Assembly (NCBI RefSeq): GCF_003344785.1
Contig: NZ_QPMK01000012.1
Span: forward strand, 62,001 to 126,000
DNA length: 64,000 nt
Source of the DNA: Thalassococcus profundi
GTDB taxonomy: Bacteria; Pseudomonadota; Alphaproteobacteria; Rhodobacterales; Rhodobacteraceae
Reading direction: 5' to 3'
Shown: in pieces, positions 26,530 through 33,991 of the stretch
Layout: every line of letters begins with the position of its first letter
Numbering within the stretch: position 1 is the stretch's first letter
Notes under the pieces: model-generated
What the model saw: only the letters and a program-made list of their open reading frames with translations
Told to the model about the DNA's origin: nothing
Databases searched by the model: none
Translations under genes and position numbers: made by a program

Positions 26530-27351
26530 ATGATCCGTTACGCCCTTGCCCTCGTGCTTCTTGCCGGCACCGCCGCCGCACAGGACAGCCGCCGCCCCAG
26601 CCACTGCATCGCCATCGCCGATGCCGCGCCGGGGCTCGAATACCTGCACAAGGCCGCCTTCACCGATCCGGTGCCGGAGTTCTCGGTGCGGATCCAGTAC
26701 ATCTCGCACGCGTCCTTCCTGATCCAGACGCCCGGCGGGCTGAACGCCGTCACCGACTTTACCGGCTACATCGGCAACACGCGGATGATCCCCGACATCG
26801 TGACCATGAACCACGCCCACGACACCCATTGGACCGCCAATCCCGACCCGGCGATCCCACATGTCCTGCCCGGTTGGGGCGACTTCGGGGAAGGCATCGA
26901 CCACCATGTCGACCTGGGCGAGATGCTGGTGCGCAACGTCTCCACCGACATCCGCTCGGCCTTCGGCGGACGCGAGGACAACGGCAATTCGATCTTCGTC
27001 TTCGAAGTCGAGGGGCTTTGCATCGGTCACCTGGGTCATTTGCATCACGAACCCAACGACCAGCAATACGCGGCGCTTGGCCGGCTCGACGTGGTGATGG
27101 TGCCGGTGGACGGCGGCTATACTATGGAGATCCCCGCGATGATCCGCATCGTCGAGCGGCTGAAGTCCAGCGTTGTCATCCCAATGCACTGGTTCTCGGG
27201 CACCGCGCTCGAGATGTTCCTAGATGGGGTCGGCGACACCTTCGCCATCGACCGGCGCGGCGAGAGCAGCATGGAAGTCTCGCTGCGCGACCTGCCATCC
27301 CGCCCCACGGTTGTGGTGCTGCAACCGGAGTGGCTGCGCGATCCGCAATAA
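26530..27351 (+). CDS. Exported metallo-beta-lactamase-fold hydrolase
   Basis: A 273-residue secreted MBL-fold protein. The signal peptide MIRYALALVLLAGTAAAQ is cleaved at about residue 18. The metal-binding region is degenerate compared with HxHxDH: it reads TMNHAHDTHWT near residue 98. The later ligands are visible as GHLGHLHHE near 165 and the final IPMHWFSG near 217. The fold belongs to the UlaG/YtkL-like group, where ISHASFLIQTPGGLNAVTDF is common. A good GGAGG precedes the ATG. It stands alone between the thrC operon and the flavoenzyme gene. The substrate is unknown. Confidence 0.85.
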   Translation: MIRYALALVLLAGTAAAQDSRRPSHCIAIADAAPGLEYLHKAAFTDPVPEFSVRIQYISHASFLIQTPGGLNAVTDFTGYIGNTRMIPDIVTMNHAHDTHWTANPDPAIPHVLPGWGDFGEGIDHHVDLGEMLVRNVSTDIRSAFGGREDNGNSIFVFEVEGLCIGHLGHLHHEPNDQQYAALGRLDVVMVPVDGGYTMEIPAMIRIVERLKSSVVIPMHWFSGTALEMFLDGVGDTFAIDRRGESSMEVSLRDLPSRPTVVVLQPEWLRDPQ

Positions 27352-27368
27352 CGCACCCACGCCCTGCC

Positions 27369-27431
27369 CTTCTCCGGTTTCCAATAACCCTCGGGGGAGT
27401 CGCGGCCTGCCGCGACGGGGGCAGAGCCCCC
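27369..27431 (-). repeat. Modular intergenic element, copy 4
   Basis: This is the reverse complement of copy 3 with the same stems: CTTCTCCGG core at 27369, CGCGGC 27401-27406 / GCCGCG 27409-27414, and GGGGGC 27417-27422 / GCCCCC 27426-27431. It lies between two plus-strand genes, and its core points to the minus strand, so it is not a simple terminator of the upstream gene. Confidence 0.8.
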
Positions 27432-27504
27432 ATTTCGCTTTGGTTTCCGCGCGGCACGCGTTAGGTCCCTAGTCACCTCAGACCCGACCGCCCGGAGACC
27501 GTCC

Positions 27505-28929
27505 ATGCCGCTCAATCCCGCCGACGACGCCTTTGCCGAGAGCCTGCGCCGGGCGTTGCCCGACGATAGGCTGCGGCGGGCCGAACCGCGCTACCTAGAG
27601 GAACCGCGCGGCCGCTGGGCGGGTGGCAGCGGCTGGGTAGCCCTGCCGCGCAGCGCCGACGAGGTGAGCACCCTGATCCGCGCCGCCGCAAAGGCCCGAG
27701 TAGGCGTGTTGCCCTACGGCGGCGGCACCGGGCTCGTCGGCGGGCAGGTCGCACCGGGGGACACGCCCGCGCCGCTGATCGTCTCGCTCGAGCGGATGAC
27801 CGCGATCCGCGCCGTCTATCCGCAGGAAAACGTCCTGGTGGCCGAGGCCGGCGCCGTGCTTGCGGATGTTCAGGCCGCGGCCATGGCAGAGGACCGTTTG
27901 TTCCCGCTGTCGCTGGCCTCCGAAGGCTCCGCGCGGATCGGCGGGCTGCTGGCCACCAACGCCGGCGGCGTCGGCGTGCTGCGCTACGGCAACGCCCGGG
28001 ATCTGACGCTGGGGCTCGAGGCGGTGCTGCCGGACGGGCAGATCTGGCACGGGCTCAAGCGGTTGCGCAAGGACAACACCGGCTACGACCTGCGCCACCT
28101 GCTGATCGGCGCCGAAGGCACTCTGGGCCTGATCACCGCTGCCAGCCTCAAGCTGTCGCCGGTCCCCGCCGCGACCGGGACCGCGGTGATGGTGGTCGAG
28201 AGCCCGCGCGCGGCGCTGACACTCCTGTCGCTGGCGCGCAGCCAGGTGGGCGAGGCGCTGTCAGCCTTCGAGATCATGCATCGGCAGGGCTACGAGTTCC
28301 TGGCCGAGACCCTGCCCGACATCCGACGCCCCTTCGATCCTGCCCCGGACTGGAGCGTGCTGATCGAGGTCGGCCTGTCCGCCGGTCTCGATCCCGCCGA
28401 GGCACTGGAGCAGCTCTTTGCCGATGCCTTCGAGGCGGACCTGGTGAGCGACGGGCTCATAGCGCAGAACCAGGCCCAGGCGCAGGACTTCTGGACCCTG
28501 CGCGAACACATCCCCGAGGCCAACCGCCGGATCGGCGCGGTCGCGAGCCACGACATCTCGCTGCCTCTGAGCGCGGTGCCGGAGTTCATCGAGCGCGCGC
28601 CCGGGGCGCTGGCACAGGTCGGCAGTTTCCGCGTCAACTGCTTCGGTCACATGGGCGACGGTAACCTGCATTACAACATCTTCCCGATGCCCGGACGCAG
28701 CCGTGCCGATCATGTGAACCAGGCCGAGGAAGTCAGCCGGGTGCTGCACGACCTGGTGCACGAGATGGACGGATCGGTGAGCGCGGAGCATGGAATCGGC
28801 CGGCTCAAGGTCGACGATCTGCAGCGCTATGGCGATCCGGCCAAGCTGAGCGCCATGCGGGCGATCAAGGCGGCGCTGGACCCGGAGGGCATCATGAACC
28901 CCGGCGCGGTGCTGCCGCCTGCCTCCTGA
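27505..28929 (+). CDS. FAD-linked oxidoreductase, GlcD/D-lactate dehydrogenase type
   Basis: A 474-residue flavoenzyme of the FAD_binding_4 / FAD-oxidase_C family, which includes D-lactate, glycolate (GlcD) and D-2-hydroxyglutarate dehydrogenases. The FAD pyrophosphate loop is PYGGGTGLVGGQ near residue 71, followed by SEGSARIGGLLATNAGGVGVLRYG and LIGAEGTLGLITAASLKL. The C-terminal substrate domain has HMGDGNLHYNIF and the closing SAEHGIGRLK. With no glcE/glcF or partner genes nearby, it is probably a single-subunit D-2-hydroxyacid dehydrogenase. The exact substrate cannot be read from sequence. Confidence 0.93.
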   Translation: MPLNPADDAFAESLRRALPDDRLRRAEPRYLEEPRGRWAGGSGWVALPRSADEVSTLIRAAAKARVGVLPYGGGTGLVGGQVAPGDTPAPLIVSLERMTAIRAVYPQENVLVAEAGAVLADVQAAAMAEDRLFPLSLASEGSARIGGLLATNAGGVGVLRYGNARDLTLGLEAVLPDGQIWHGLKRLRKDNTGYDLRHLLIGAEGTLGLITAASLKLSPVPAATGTAVMVVESPRAALTLLSLARSQVGEALSAFEIMHRQGYEFLAETLPDIRRPFDPAPDWSVLIEVGLSAGLDPAEALEQLFADAFEADLVSDGLIAQNQAQAQDFWTLREHIPEANRRIGAVASHDISLPLSAVPEFIERAPGALAQVGSFRVNCFGHMGDGNLHYNIFPMPGRSRADHVNQAEEVSRVLHDLVHEMDGSVSAEHGIGRLKVDDLQRYGDPAKLSAMRAIKAALDPEGIMNPGAVLPPAS

Positions 28930-28997
28930 ACCGCGCTGGCGCGCGGTACGAGAGGCCAGCCTCTCGTGCTCTCCGAGGTATTTTTGAACCGAAGAAG
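28930..28997 (+). repeat. Modular intergenic element, copy 5
   Basis: It starts on the base after the upstream stop. Hairpin A is ACCGCGC 28930-28936 / GCGCGGT 28941-28947. Hairpin B is ACGAGAGGC 28948-28956 / GCCTCTCGT 28959-28967. The core GCTCTCCGAGGTATTTTTG then AACCGAAGAAGG follows. The TATTTTT run behind the structure suggests that this copy terminates the flavoenzyme transcript. Confidence 0.82.
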
Positions 28998-29008
28998 GGG
29001 GAGGCGCT

Positions 29009-29860
29009 TCAGCGGTTGGACACGGCGAAGACGCAGCCATCCGAGATCAGCTGCGGCGGCGTCAGGCACAGGCCCTTGGCGGTGTCGAAGGCGGCCAGCA
29101 CCTTGGGGATGTAGTCGCGAGTCTCCGCATAGGGCGGCACGCCGCCGGCAGGCGCGATGGAATTCTCGCCCGCGTTGTAGCCTGCCAAAACGAGAATCGG
29201 ATCGCCGTCGAATTTCTCCATCAGGAAATCAAGGAAGGTGACGCCGCCCTTGATGTTCTGCGCCGGATCGAGGCTGTTACTGACCCCGAAGCGTTCGGCG
29301 GTGGCGGGCATGAGCTGCATCAGCCCCTGCGCGCCGGCGGAACTGACCGCATCTGCGCGGCCGCCGGACTCGACCGACATGACAGCCAGCGCCAGGGCCG
29401 GGGACACGCGGGTGCCGACGGTGGACCTGAGGATCTCGAGCCCGTGGGCGGCGGCGATGTCCTGCAGGTGCTGCAAACGTGGCGCCGACACCGCCTGCCC
29501 CTGAGGTGCGTTCTTGAGGCTGATGAGCGCCGGTTCCAGCCGCCCGGGGCCGGTGGAGTCGAGCTTGGGCGACACCGCGTTCCAGAACCAGGCGTAGCGG
29601 CCCACCCCCTGTTCCCGTCCGCCGGGCGCCGCCGGGGCCACGGCCTGCGCCTCGGGCGCGGGGGCGGGTTTGTCGGGGCGCGGCGGAACCGCCGGGTTGG
29701 CGCGCGGGGCGATCTGCACTGTGATGCGTTTCTTGGTGCCGGGTTTCGGCACGGTCACGCGCTTGGCCGAGAAATCGGCCAGCACGACCGGCGCCTCGGC
29801 CAGGGCCGGTTGCACGAGGATTGCAACAAGCCCCGCGGCAAGAAGGGGGATGCGTGTCAT
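29009..29860 (-). CDS. Lytic transglycosylase, SLT domain
   Basis: A 283-residue exported murein lytic transglycosylase. Signal peptide MTRIPLLAAGLVAILVQPALA, then a Pro/Ala-rich linker (about residues 50-100). The C-terminal SLT domain contains the catalytic glutamate in VMSVESGGRADAVSSAGAQGLMQLMPATAERFGV (ES...GLMQLMP...) and the AGYNAGENSIAPAGGVPPYAETRDYI motif. Two cysteines near the C-terminus could form a disulfide. The ATG at 29860 is chosen because the signal peptide begins there. It borders the tad locus and could open peptidoglycan for the pilus secretin, but it is divergently transcribed, so that is only a suggestion. Confidence 0.92.
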   Translation of the reverse strand: MTRIPLLAAGLVAILVQPALAEAPVVLADFSAKRVTVPKPGTKKRITVQIAPRANPAVPPRPDKPAPAPEAQAVAPAAPGGREQGVGRYAWFWNAVSPKLDSTGPGRLEPALISLKNAPQGQAVSAPRLQHLQDIAAAHGLEILRSTVGTRVSPALALAVMSVESGGRADAVSSAGAQGLMQLMPATAERFGVSNSLDPAQNIKGGVTFLDFLMEKFDGDPILVLAGYNAGENSIAPAGGVPPYAETRDYIPKVLAAFDTAKGLCLTPPQLISDGCVFAVSNR

Positions 29861-30206
29861 GACTGCTCTGCCTCTGTCGGGCGGTTTGTCGCAACTGTCG
29901 CACAAACACGGCATTCGGCCAATATCGTTGCCGAAATTGCGACGATGATTCAGGCCGACTGATGCATTTGCATCCTCCAAGGCGTGGCCAGAGGCATGCG
30001 AAATCAAAACTTCTCTATGCGATTCAATCGGTTGAAAGAAAAATCACCGGTTCTTGGTTAAACCGCAAAGTCTCTCCAATCCCGTCAAAATGATGCCCCA
30101 TTCGGCTGGCTATATCGCTGCATACCGAACGGGACGGGATGTGTGAGAAGCATCAGGGATGTCCTCGCCGGTGAGACGTGAGCAAACAAATCTACGGAGA
30201 GAACCC
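29861..30206. promoter_or_regulatory. Divergent promoter region of the transglycosylase and flp pilin genes
   Basis: There is no gene in this 346-base, comparatively AT-rich gap. A possible sigma-54 site on the plus strand reads TGGCCAG 29985-29991, four bases, then ATGC 29996-29999. Its GG and GC are spaced by exactly ten bases, but several consensus positions are missed. A TTGAAA at 30032-30037 has no good -10 partner. The 30160-30206 segment is the pilin leader with GGAGAG before the ATG. Promoter assignments here are weak. Confidence 0.4.
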
Positions 30207-30386
30207 ATGCTGAACTTCATCAAAAACTTCCGCCGTGACGAAGACGGCGCCGTGACCGTCGACTGGGTCGTGCTGACCGCAGCCGTCGTTGGCCTGGCCA
30301 TCGCAGCCTACACGGCCATCGAAACCAGCTCGCTCGGCCTGATCACCGCCGCCGGCGGCGCCGTCACCGGCCAGAACGACTTCTAA
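30207..30386 (+). CDS. flp: Flp family type IVb pilin 1
   Basis: A 59-residue prepilin, the building block of the tad pilus. The leader MLNFIKNFRRDEDG is cut after Gly14 by the prepilin peptidase (cpaA, 41175). The mature protein begins AVTVDWVVLTAAVVGL. The usual Flp glutamate-tyrosine pair at mature positions 5-6 is replaced by Asp-Trp, as in other Rhodobacterales pilins. One hydrophobic helix spans about residues 15-37, and the tail ends QNDF. It is the first of four tandem pilin genes and is identical in protein sequence to copy 3. Confidence 0.93.
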   Translation: MLNFIKNFRRDEDGAVTVDWVVLTAAVVGLAIAAYTAIETSSLGLITAAGGAVTGQNDF

Positions 30387-30393
30387 GCGGTGG

Positions 30394-30486
30394 GCGCGGA
30401 TCACCGCGCTGCCGAACCCGGCATACCGGTCAACAGCTGACCGGCTGCCGGTCCCCCGACCTTACAGACCTGATCCCGACCCGGGA
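30394..30486 (+). other. Structured spacer between pilin genes 1 and 2
   Basis: Three hairpins: GCGCGG 30394-30399 / CCGCGC 30404-30409; CCGGTCA 30426-30432 / TGACCGG 30438-30444; TCCCG 30474-30478 / CGGGA 30482-30486. None is followed by a U-tract. The same three stems recur in the next spacer, one with a compensatory change. Confidence 0.65.
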
Positions 30487-30503
30487 CAATCGGAGAAAAC
30501 ACA

Positions 30504-30683
30504 ATGCTGAACTTCATCAAAAACTTCCGCCGTGACGAAGACGGCGCCGTGACCGTTGACTGGGTCGTGCTGACCGCGGCCGTCGTTGGCCTGGCCATCG
30601 CCGCCTACTCGGCCATCGAGACCAGCTCGGTCGGCCTGATCACCGCCGCCGGCGGTGCCGTCACCGGCCAGAACGACTTCTAA
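30504..30683 (+). CDS. flp: Flp family type IVb pilin 2
   Basis: A second 59-residue prepilin with the same leader (cleavage after Gly14) and DW motif. It differs from copies 1 and 3 at only two positions (Thr36 to Ser, Leu43 to Val). At the DNA level the copies are almost the same, including codon choice, which points to recent duplication or ongoing gene conversion. The ribosome site CGGAG lies in the conserved spacer. The repeat unit of gene plus spacer is about 298 bases. Confidence 0.93.
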   Translation: MLNFIKNFRRDEDGAVTVDWVVLTAAVVGLAIAAYSAIETSSVGLITAAGGAVTGQNDF

Positions 30684-30690
30684 ATCGTTT

Positions 30691-30784
30691 GCGCGGGTCA
30701 CCGCGCGCCTGATCCCGGCGCTTCGGTCACCATCTGACCGGGCGCCCGTATCCGGAATTTCACAAACCTGAGCCCGACCCGGGC
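30691..30784 (+). other. Structured spacer between pilin genes 2 and 3
   Basis: The stems are equivalent to those of the first spacer: GCGCGG 30691-30696 / CCGCGC 30701-30706; CGGTCA 30724-30729 / TGACCG 30735-30740; GCCCG 30772-30776 / CGGGC 30780-30784. In the last stem the T-A pair of spacer 1 has become G-C, so both arms changed together. Confidence 0.65.
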
Positions 30785-30801
30785 CAATCGGAGAGACCAC
30801 A

Positions 30802-30981
30802 ATGCTGAACTTCATCAAAAACTTCCGCCGTGACGAAGACGGCGCCGTGACCGTTGACTGGGTCGTGCTGACCGCAGCCGTCGTCGGCCTCGCTATCGCA
30901 GCCTACACGGCCATCGAAACCAGCTCGCTCGGCCTGATCACCGCAGCCGGCGGTGCCGTCACCGGCCAGAACGACTTCTAA
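30802..30981 (+). CDS. flp: Flp family type IVb pilin 3
   Basis: A third 59-residue prepilin, identical in protein sequence to copy 1 (30207) but with a few synonymous differences. Leader cleavage is expected after Gly14, giving a 45-residue mature pilin. It is followed by a very stable hairpin at 31033-31065 before the divergent fourth copy. Confidence 0.93.
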   Translation: MLNFIKNFRRDEDGAVTVDWVVLTAAVVGLAIAAYTAIETSSLGLITAAGGAVTGQNDF

Positions 30982-31032
30982 GTCCGGTCCGGGCCAGACC
31001 CGGATCGCCAGACTTCGTTCTTGAAACGCTTC

Positions 31033-31065
31033 GGCGCGGCCGGCCCCACTCGGGCCGGCCGCGCC
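31033..31065 (+). other. 14-bp perfect hairpin between pilin genes 3 and 4
   Basis: GGCGCGGCCGGCCC (31033-31046) pairs with GGGCCGGCCGCGCC (31052-31065) around the loop CACTC. No U-tract follows on the plus strand. Such a GC-rich stem would block 3' exonucleases or pause polymerase. It would protect the three upstream pilin messages or lower expression of copy 4. Confidence 0.7.
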
Positions 31066-31104
31066 AGACCCCAAAAAACTCCATTTGAACTGAAGGGTCC
31101 CAGG

Positions 31105-31284
31105 ATGTTCAAATTCATCAAGAAAGTCCGCAAGGATGAAGACGGTGCCGTTTCGGTCGACTGGGTTGTCATCACTGCCGCTGTCGTGGGCCTGTCGGCC
31201 ATCGGCTTCTGGACGGTCGAAGACGCATCTTTCGGACTCATGACGGCGGCAGGTGGCGCAGTCACCGCCCAGAACGACTTCTGA
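31105..31284 (+). CDS. flp: Flp family type IVb pilin 4 (divergent copy)
   Basis: A fourth 59-residue prepilin beginning MFKFIKKVRKDEDGAVSVDWVVITAAVVGLSAIGFW. It keeps the cleavage glycine at 14, the DW pair and the QNDF tail, but differs from the other three at about one third of positions, mostly in the leader and the second half. It could be a minor or tip pilin. It is followed by an intrinsic terminator that ends the pilin transcript. Confidence 0.92.
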   Translation: MFKFIKKVRKDEDGAVSVDWVVITAAVVGLSAIGFWTVEDASFGLMTAAGGAVTAQNDF

Positions 31285-31317
31285 TCGAAGATCGAAGGTT
31301 CAAGCCAAGCGCTCAAA

Positions 31318-31355
31318 GGCCGCGCCCAGAACGGGTCCGGCCCTTTTTGCTTTTT
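31318..31355 (+). terminator. Intrinsic terminator after the pilin array
   Basis: GGCCG 31318-31322 pairs with CGGCC 31338-31342, with an inner CCC 31325-31327 / GGG 31333-31335. It is followed by CTTTTTGCTTTTT. It separates the highly expressed pilin unit from cpaB. Confidence 0.75.
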
Positions 31356-31494
31356 GTGCCGCGTGAAACGCGCCGCACAAGAACCGATAACACTCCCCGT
31401 TTTTGCCACAATCCTCGGTCATAGACGGGATTAATCACGCCAGGGCGGACAAGGCGTTCGCACGGGCTGCAGAGGCAAAAGCGAGAGGAAAGAC

Positions 31495-32352
31495 ATGCGA
31501 CTGGTATTTGGTTTGGTGCTTTTGGCGGGCCTGGGTTTGGCCGGTTTCGCCGTGTACATGGCACAGAATTACATCGGGGCGTATCAGAACGCACTCGAAC
31601 AGGAACGGGCCCGCTCGGTCGAAGCGGTGCCGACCCAGATGATCTACGTCGCGGACCGCGCGCTGGCCTACGGTGAGGAGATCACCGCCGAGGACGTGCG
31701 ACTGGCCGCCTGGACCAAGGACACCCTGCCCGACAGCTTCTTCGACGAGGCAAAGCCCTTGGTGGTCGACGGCGACGAAGCGCGTATCGTGCTGCGAGCC
31801 ATGGACAAGAACGAAGCCTTTACCGGCACCAAGGTCAGCGAACCTGGCGGCGACGCCGGGTTGACCTCGCGCCTCGACAAGGGCCAGCGCGCCTTTGCCA
31901 TCAAGGTCGACGTGGCCACCGGCGTGTCCGGCTTCCTGCGTCCGGGTGACCGGGTCGACATCTACTGGACCGGCCGCATCCCCGGCAACGATCCCAACCT
32001 GCCCCAGGGCGACGTGACCAAGCTGATCCAGACCGGCGTGCAGCTCATTGCCATCGACCAGCAGTCCAATACCGATGGCAGCGACGTGACCATCGCCCGC
32101 ACCGTGACCGTGGCCGCCAGCCCGCAGGTCGTGGCCTCGCTGGCCCAGGCGCAGTCGACCGGGAATCTGTCGCTGTCGCTGATGAGTGCCACCGACGACA
32201 CCGTCGCCGAGGCGATCGAGGTCGATCAGCTCTCGCTCTTGGGCATTTCCAAGAAGGAAAAGAAGGCCGAGGCCAAGGCCCTGGAGGTTTGCACCATCCG
32301 AACACGCCGTGGCGCGGAGGTCGTGGAAATCCCGATCCCCTGCACAAACTGA
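31495..32352 (+). CDS. cpaB: Flp pilus assembly protein CpaB (RcpC)
   Basis: A 285-residue protein with an N-terminal membrane anchor or signal (MRLVFGLVLLAGLGLAGFAVYMAQ) and a SAF/RcpC domain (about residues 45-115 and 125-245) containing LDKGQRAFAIKVDVATGVSGFLRPGDRVDIYWTG, the strongest CpaB signature. It is periplasmic and associates with the CpaC secretin. The C-terminus has two cysteines (LEVCTIRT and IPCTN) that could pair. The ATG follows GAGAGGAAAG. It is transcribed apart from the pilins and from cpaC, since terminators stand on both sides. Confidence 0.92.
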   Translation: MRLVFGLVLLAGLGLAGFAVYMAQNYIGAYQNALEQERARSVEAVPTQMIYVADRALAYGEEITAEDVRLAAWTKDTLPDSFFDEAKPLVVDGDEARIVLRAMDKNEAFTGTKVSEPGGDAGLTSRLDKGQRAFAIKVDVATGVSGFLRPGDRVDIYWTGRIPGNDPNLPQGDVTKLIQTGVQLIAIDQQSNTDGSDVTIARTVTVAASPQVVASLAQAQSTGNLSLSLMSATDDTVAEAIEVDQLSLLGISKKEKKAEAKALEVCTIRTRRGAEVVEIPIPCTN

Positions 32353-32375
32353 CGCGAAATCAGCCTCTTGCCAGC

Positions 32376-32400
32376 AAAGGGCGCCCGTTGGGCGCCCTTT
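32376..32400 (+). terminator. Intrinsic terminator between cpaB and cpaC
   Basis: AAAGGGCGCCC (32376-32386) pairs perfectly with GGGCGCCCTTT (32390-32400) around GTT. The stem ends in TTTCG, so termination may be incomplete, letting some cpaB transcripts continue into cpaC. Confidence 0.7.
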
Positions 32401-32433
32401 CGCATTGTCGTGAGACAGGCCCCCTGTTGCCAC

Positions 32434-32442
32434 TTATCCACA
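32434..32442 (+). promoter_or_regulatory. Perfect DnaA-box sequence upstream of cpaC
   Basis: TTATCCACA matches the strongest E. coli DnaA box consensus (TTATNCACA) at every position. It lies 115 bases before the cpaC ATG, in an AT-rich stretch. A single box may be chance, though its place in a promoter gap is suggestive. Confidence 0.35.
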
Positions 32443-32556
32443 TAACTTTTGCAGGGGAAGTCATTGATTCTTGCAAAAAATCTGAAACTGACGCAGGCTC
32501 TTTCAAAATGCAGGCGAAAGATCTGCGACAGAGGCGTGATCGAAAGGGCAGGTCAC

Positions 32557-33987
32557 ATGACATATGACAGATTCCTGAAGGCGGCCCTCGTGGGGCTGGC
32601 CCTGAGCGTCGCACCCGCGGCGAACTTGGCGCAGGCGGAAACCCTGCGCGTCGTGCGCGGCGCGACCGATGCGGCGCTCAGCGTACCGATGAACCGGGCC
32701 GTGGTGGTCGAAAGCGACCTTCCCTTTGCCGAGCTCAGCGTGGCCAACCCCGCCATCGCGGACGTCTCTGCGCTGTCTGACCGGTCGATCTACGTGCTGG
32801 GCAAGGCGCCGGGCACCACAACACTGACCATTCTCGACGGCAACGGGCGCCTGATCACCAACGTCGATGTGCGTGTCGCCGCCGACGTGACCGAATTCAA
32901 GGAACGCCTGCGGCAGATCCTTCCCGGAGAGAATATCGAGGTCCGCACCGCAAACGACGGCATCGTGCTGTCGGGCCAGGTCTCGGGCATCCAGAAGCTC
33001 GACCGCGCCCTGGCGCTGGCCGAACGCTACGCCCCCGACCGGGTGTCGAACCTGATGACCGTGGGCGGCGTCCAGCAGGTGATGCTCAAGGTCCGTTTCG
33101 CCGAAATGCAGCGCTCGGTCGCGAAATCCCTGCGCGCCTCGCTCGCCACCGGCGGGTCGGTGCTCAACGGCGATCTCGGGCTGGAGCTGGGCACCGGCAA
33201 CGCCTCGCCAAATGCCGCCGTAGACCGCGTCGCCAACAAGCTTTTCCCGCAGTCCGGGTCGAACGCCTCCGAAGGCGCGGTGCTGTTCGGGTTCAACGCC
33301 GGCGGTCTCGAGGTGGGCATCCTTCTCGAAGCGCTCGAAGCCAAGGGCATGGTGCGGTCGCTGGCCGAACCGAACCTGATCGCGCTGTCCGGGCAAGAGG
33401 CCAAGTTCCTGGCGGGCGGCGAATACCCGGTGCCCGTGGCGCAGGACGGCGGCACGATCTCGGTCGAATTCAAGCCCTTCGGCGTAGAGCTGAACTTCAT
33501 CCCCCGGGTGATCGACGGCGACCTCATCAACCTCGAGATGGAAACCGCGGTGTCCTCGATCGACCCCGACAACGGCTTCAACCTCGAATCGATCCGCATC
33601 GACGCCTTCCGGCGCCGCGAAGCCTCGACGACGGTCGAACTGCGTGACGGCGAAAGCTTTGCCATCGCCGGCCTGCTGCAGGACGATTTCCGCGACCTCA
33701 ACGGCCAGGTGCCGTGGCTTGGCGACATCCCGATCCTCGGCGCGCTGTTCCGCTCGGCCGAATACAGCCGCGAACAGTCCGAACTGGTGATCATCGTGAC
33801 ACCGCACCTCGTGACCCCCACCCGGGGCGAGGCGCTGGCGCTGCCCACCGACCGGGTGCGCATTCCCTCCGAAAAGGACCTGTTCCTGAACGGGCGGGTC
33901 GTGGGCGGCAACACGCCGACCCGCGGCGGTGCGGGCGAAGTTGCCAAGCAGGACTTCAATGGCTCATATGGCTATGTGATGGATTAA
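32557..33987 (+). CDS. cpaC: Tad pilus secretin CpaC (RcpA)
   Basis: The outer-membrane channel of the tad system (476 aa). A signal peptide ends at about residue 27 (APAANLAQA). Next is a pilus-specific N-terminal domain with DLPFAELSVANPAIADVSALSDRSIYVLGKAPGTTTLTI, then a BON-like domain near residues 110-170. The secretin core contains MVRSLAEPNLIALSGQEAKFLAGGEYPVPVAQ and FGVELNFIPRVIDGDLINLEM, ending in the typical VPWLGDIPILGALFRS motif. The ATG at 32557 is chosen over a longer frame since the signal peptide starts there. The OmpA-like gene follows after four bases. Confidence 0.95.
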   Translation: MTYDRFLKAALVGLALSVAPAANLAQAETLRVVRGATDAALSVPMNRAVVVESDLPFAELSVANPAIADVSALSDRSIYVLGKAPGTTTLTILDGNGRLITNVDVRVAADVTEFKERLRQILPGENIEVRTANDGIVLSGQVSGIQKLDRALALAERYAPDRVSNLMTVGGVQQVMLKVRFAEMQRSVAKSLRASLATGGSVLNGDLGLELGTGNASPNAAVDRVANKLFPQSGSNASEGAVLFGFNAGGLEVGILLEALEAKGMVRSLAEPNLIALSGQEAKFLAGGEYPVPVAQDGGTISVEFKPFGVELNFIPRVIDGDLINLEMETAVSSIDPDNGFNLESIRIDAFRRREASTTVELRDGESFAIAGLLQDDFRDLNGQVPWLGDIPILGALFRSAEYSREQSELVIIVTPHLVTPTRGEALALPTDRVRIPSEKDLFLNGRVVGGNTPTRGGAGEVAKQDFNGSYGYVMD

Positions 33988-33991
33988 GGCG

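Noticed and set aside
29861-30206. CtrA sites (TTAA-N7-TTAA) before the pilin genes
   Set aside because: A TTAA is present near 30058, but no second half lies at the right spacing.
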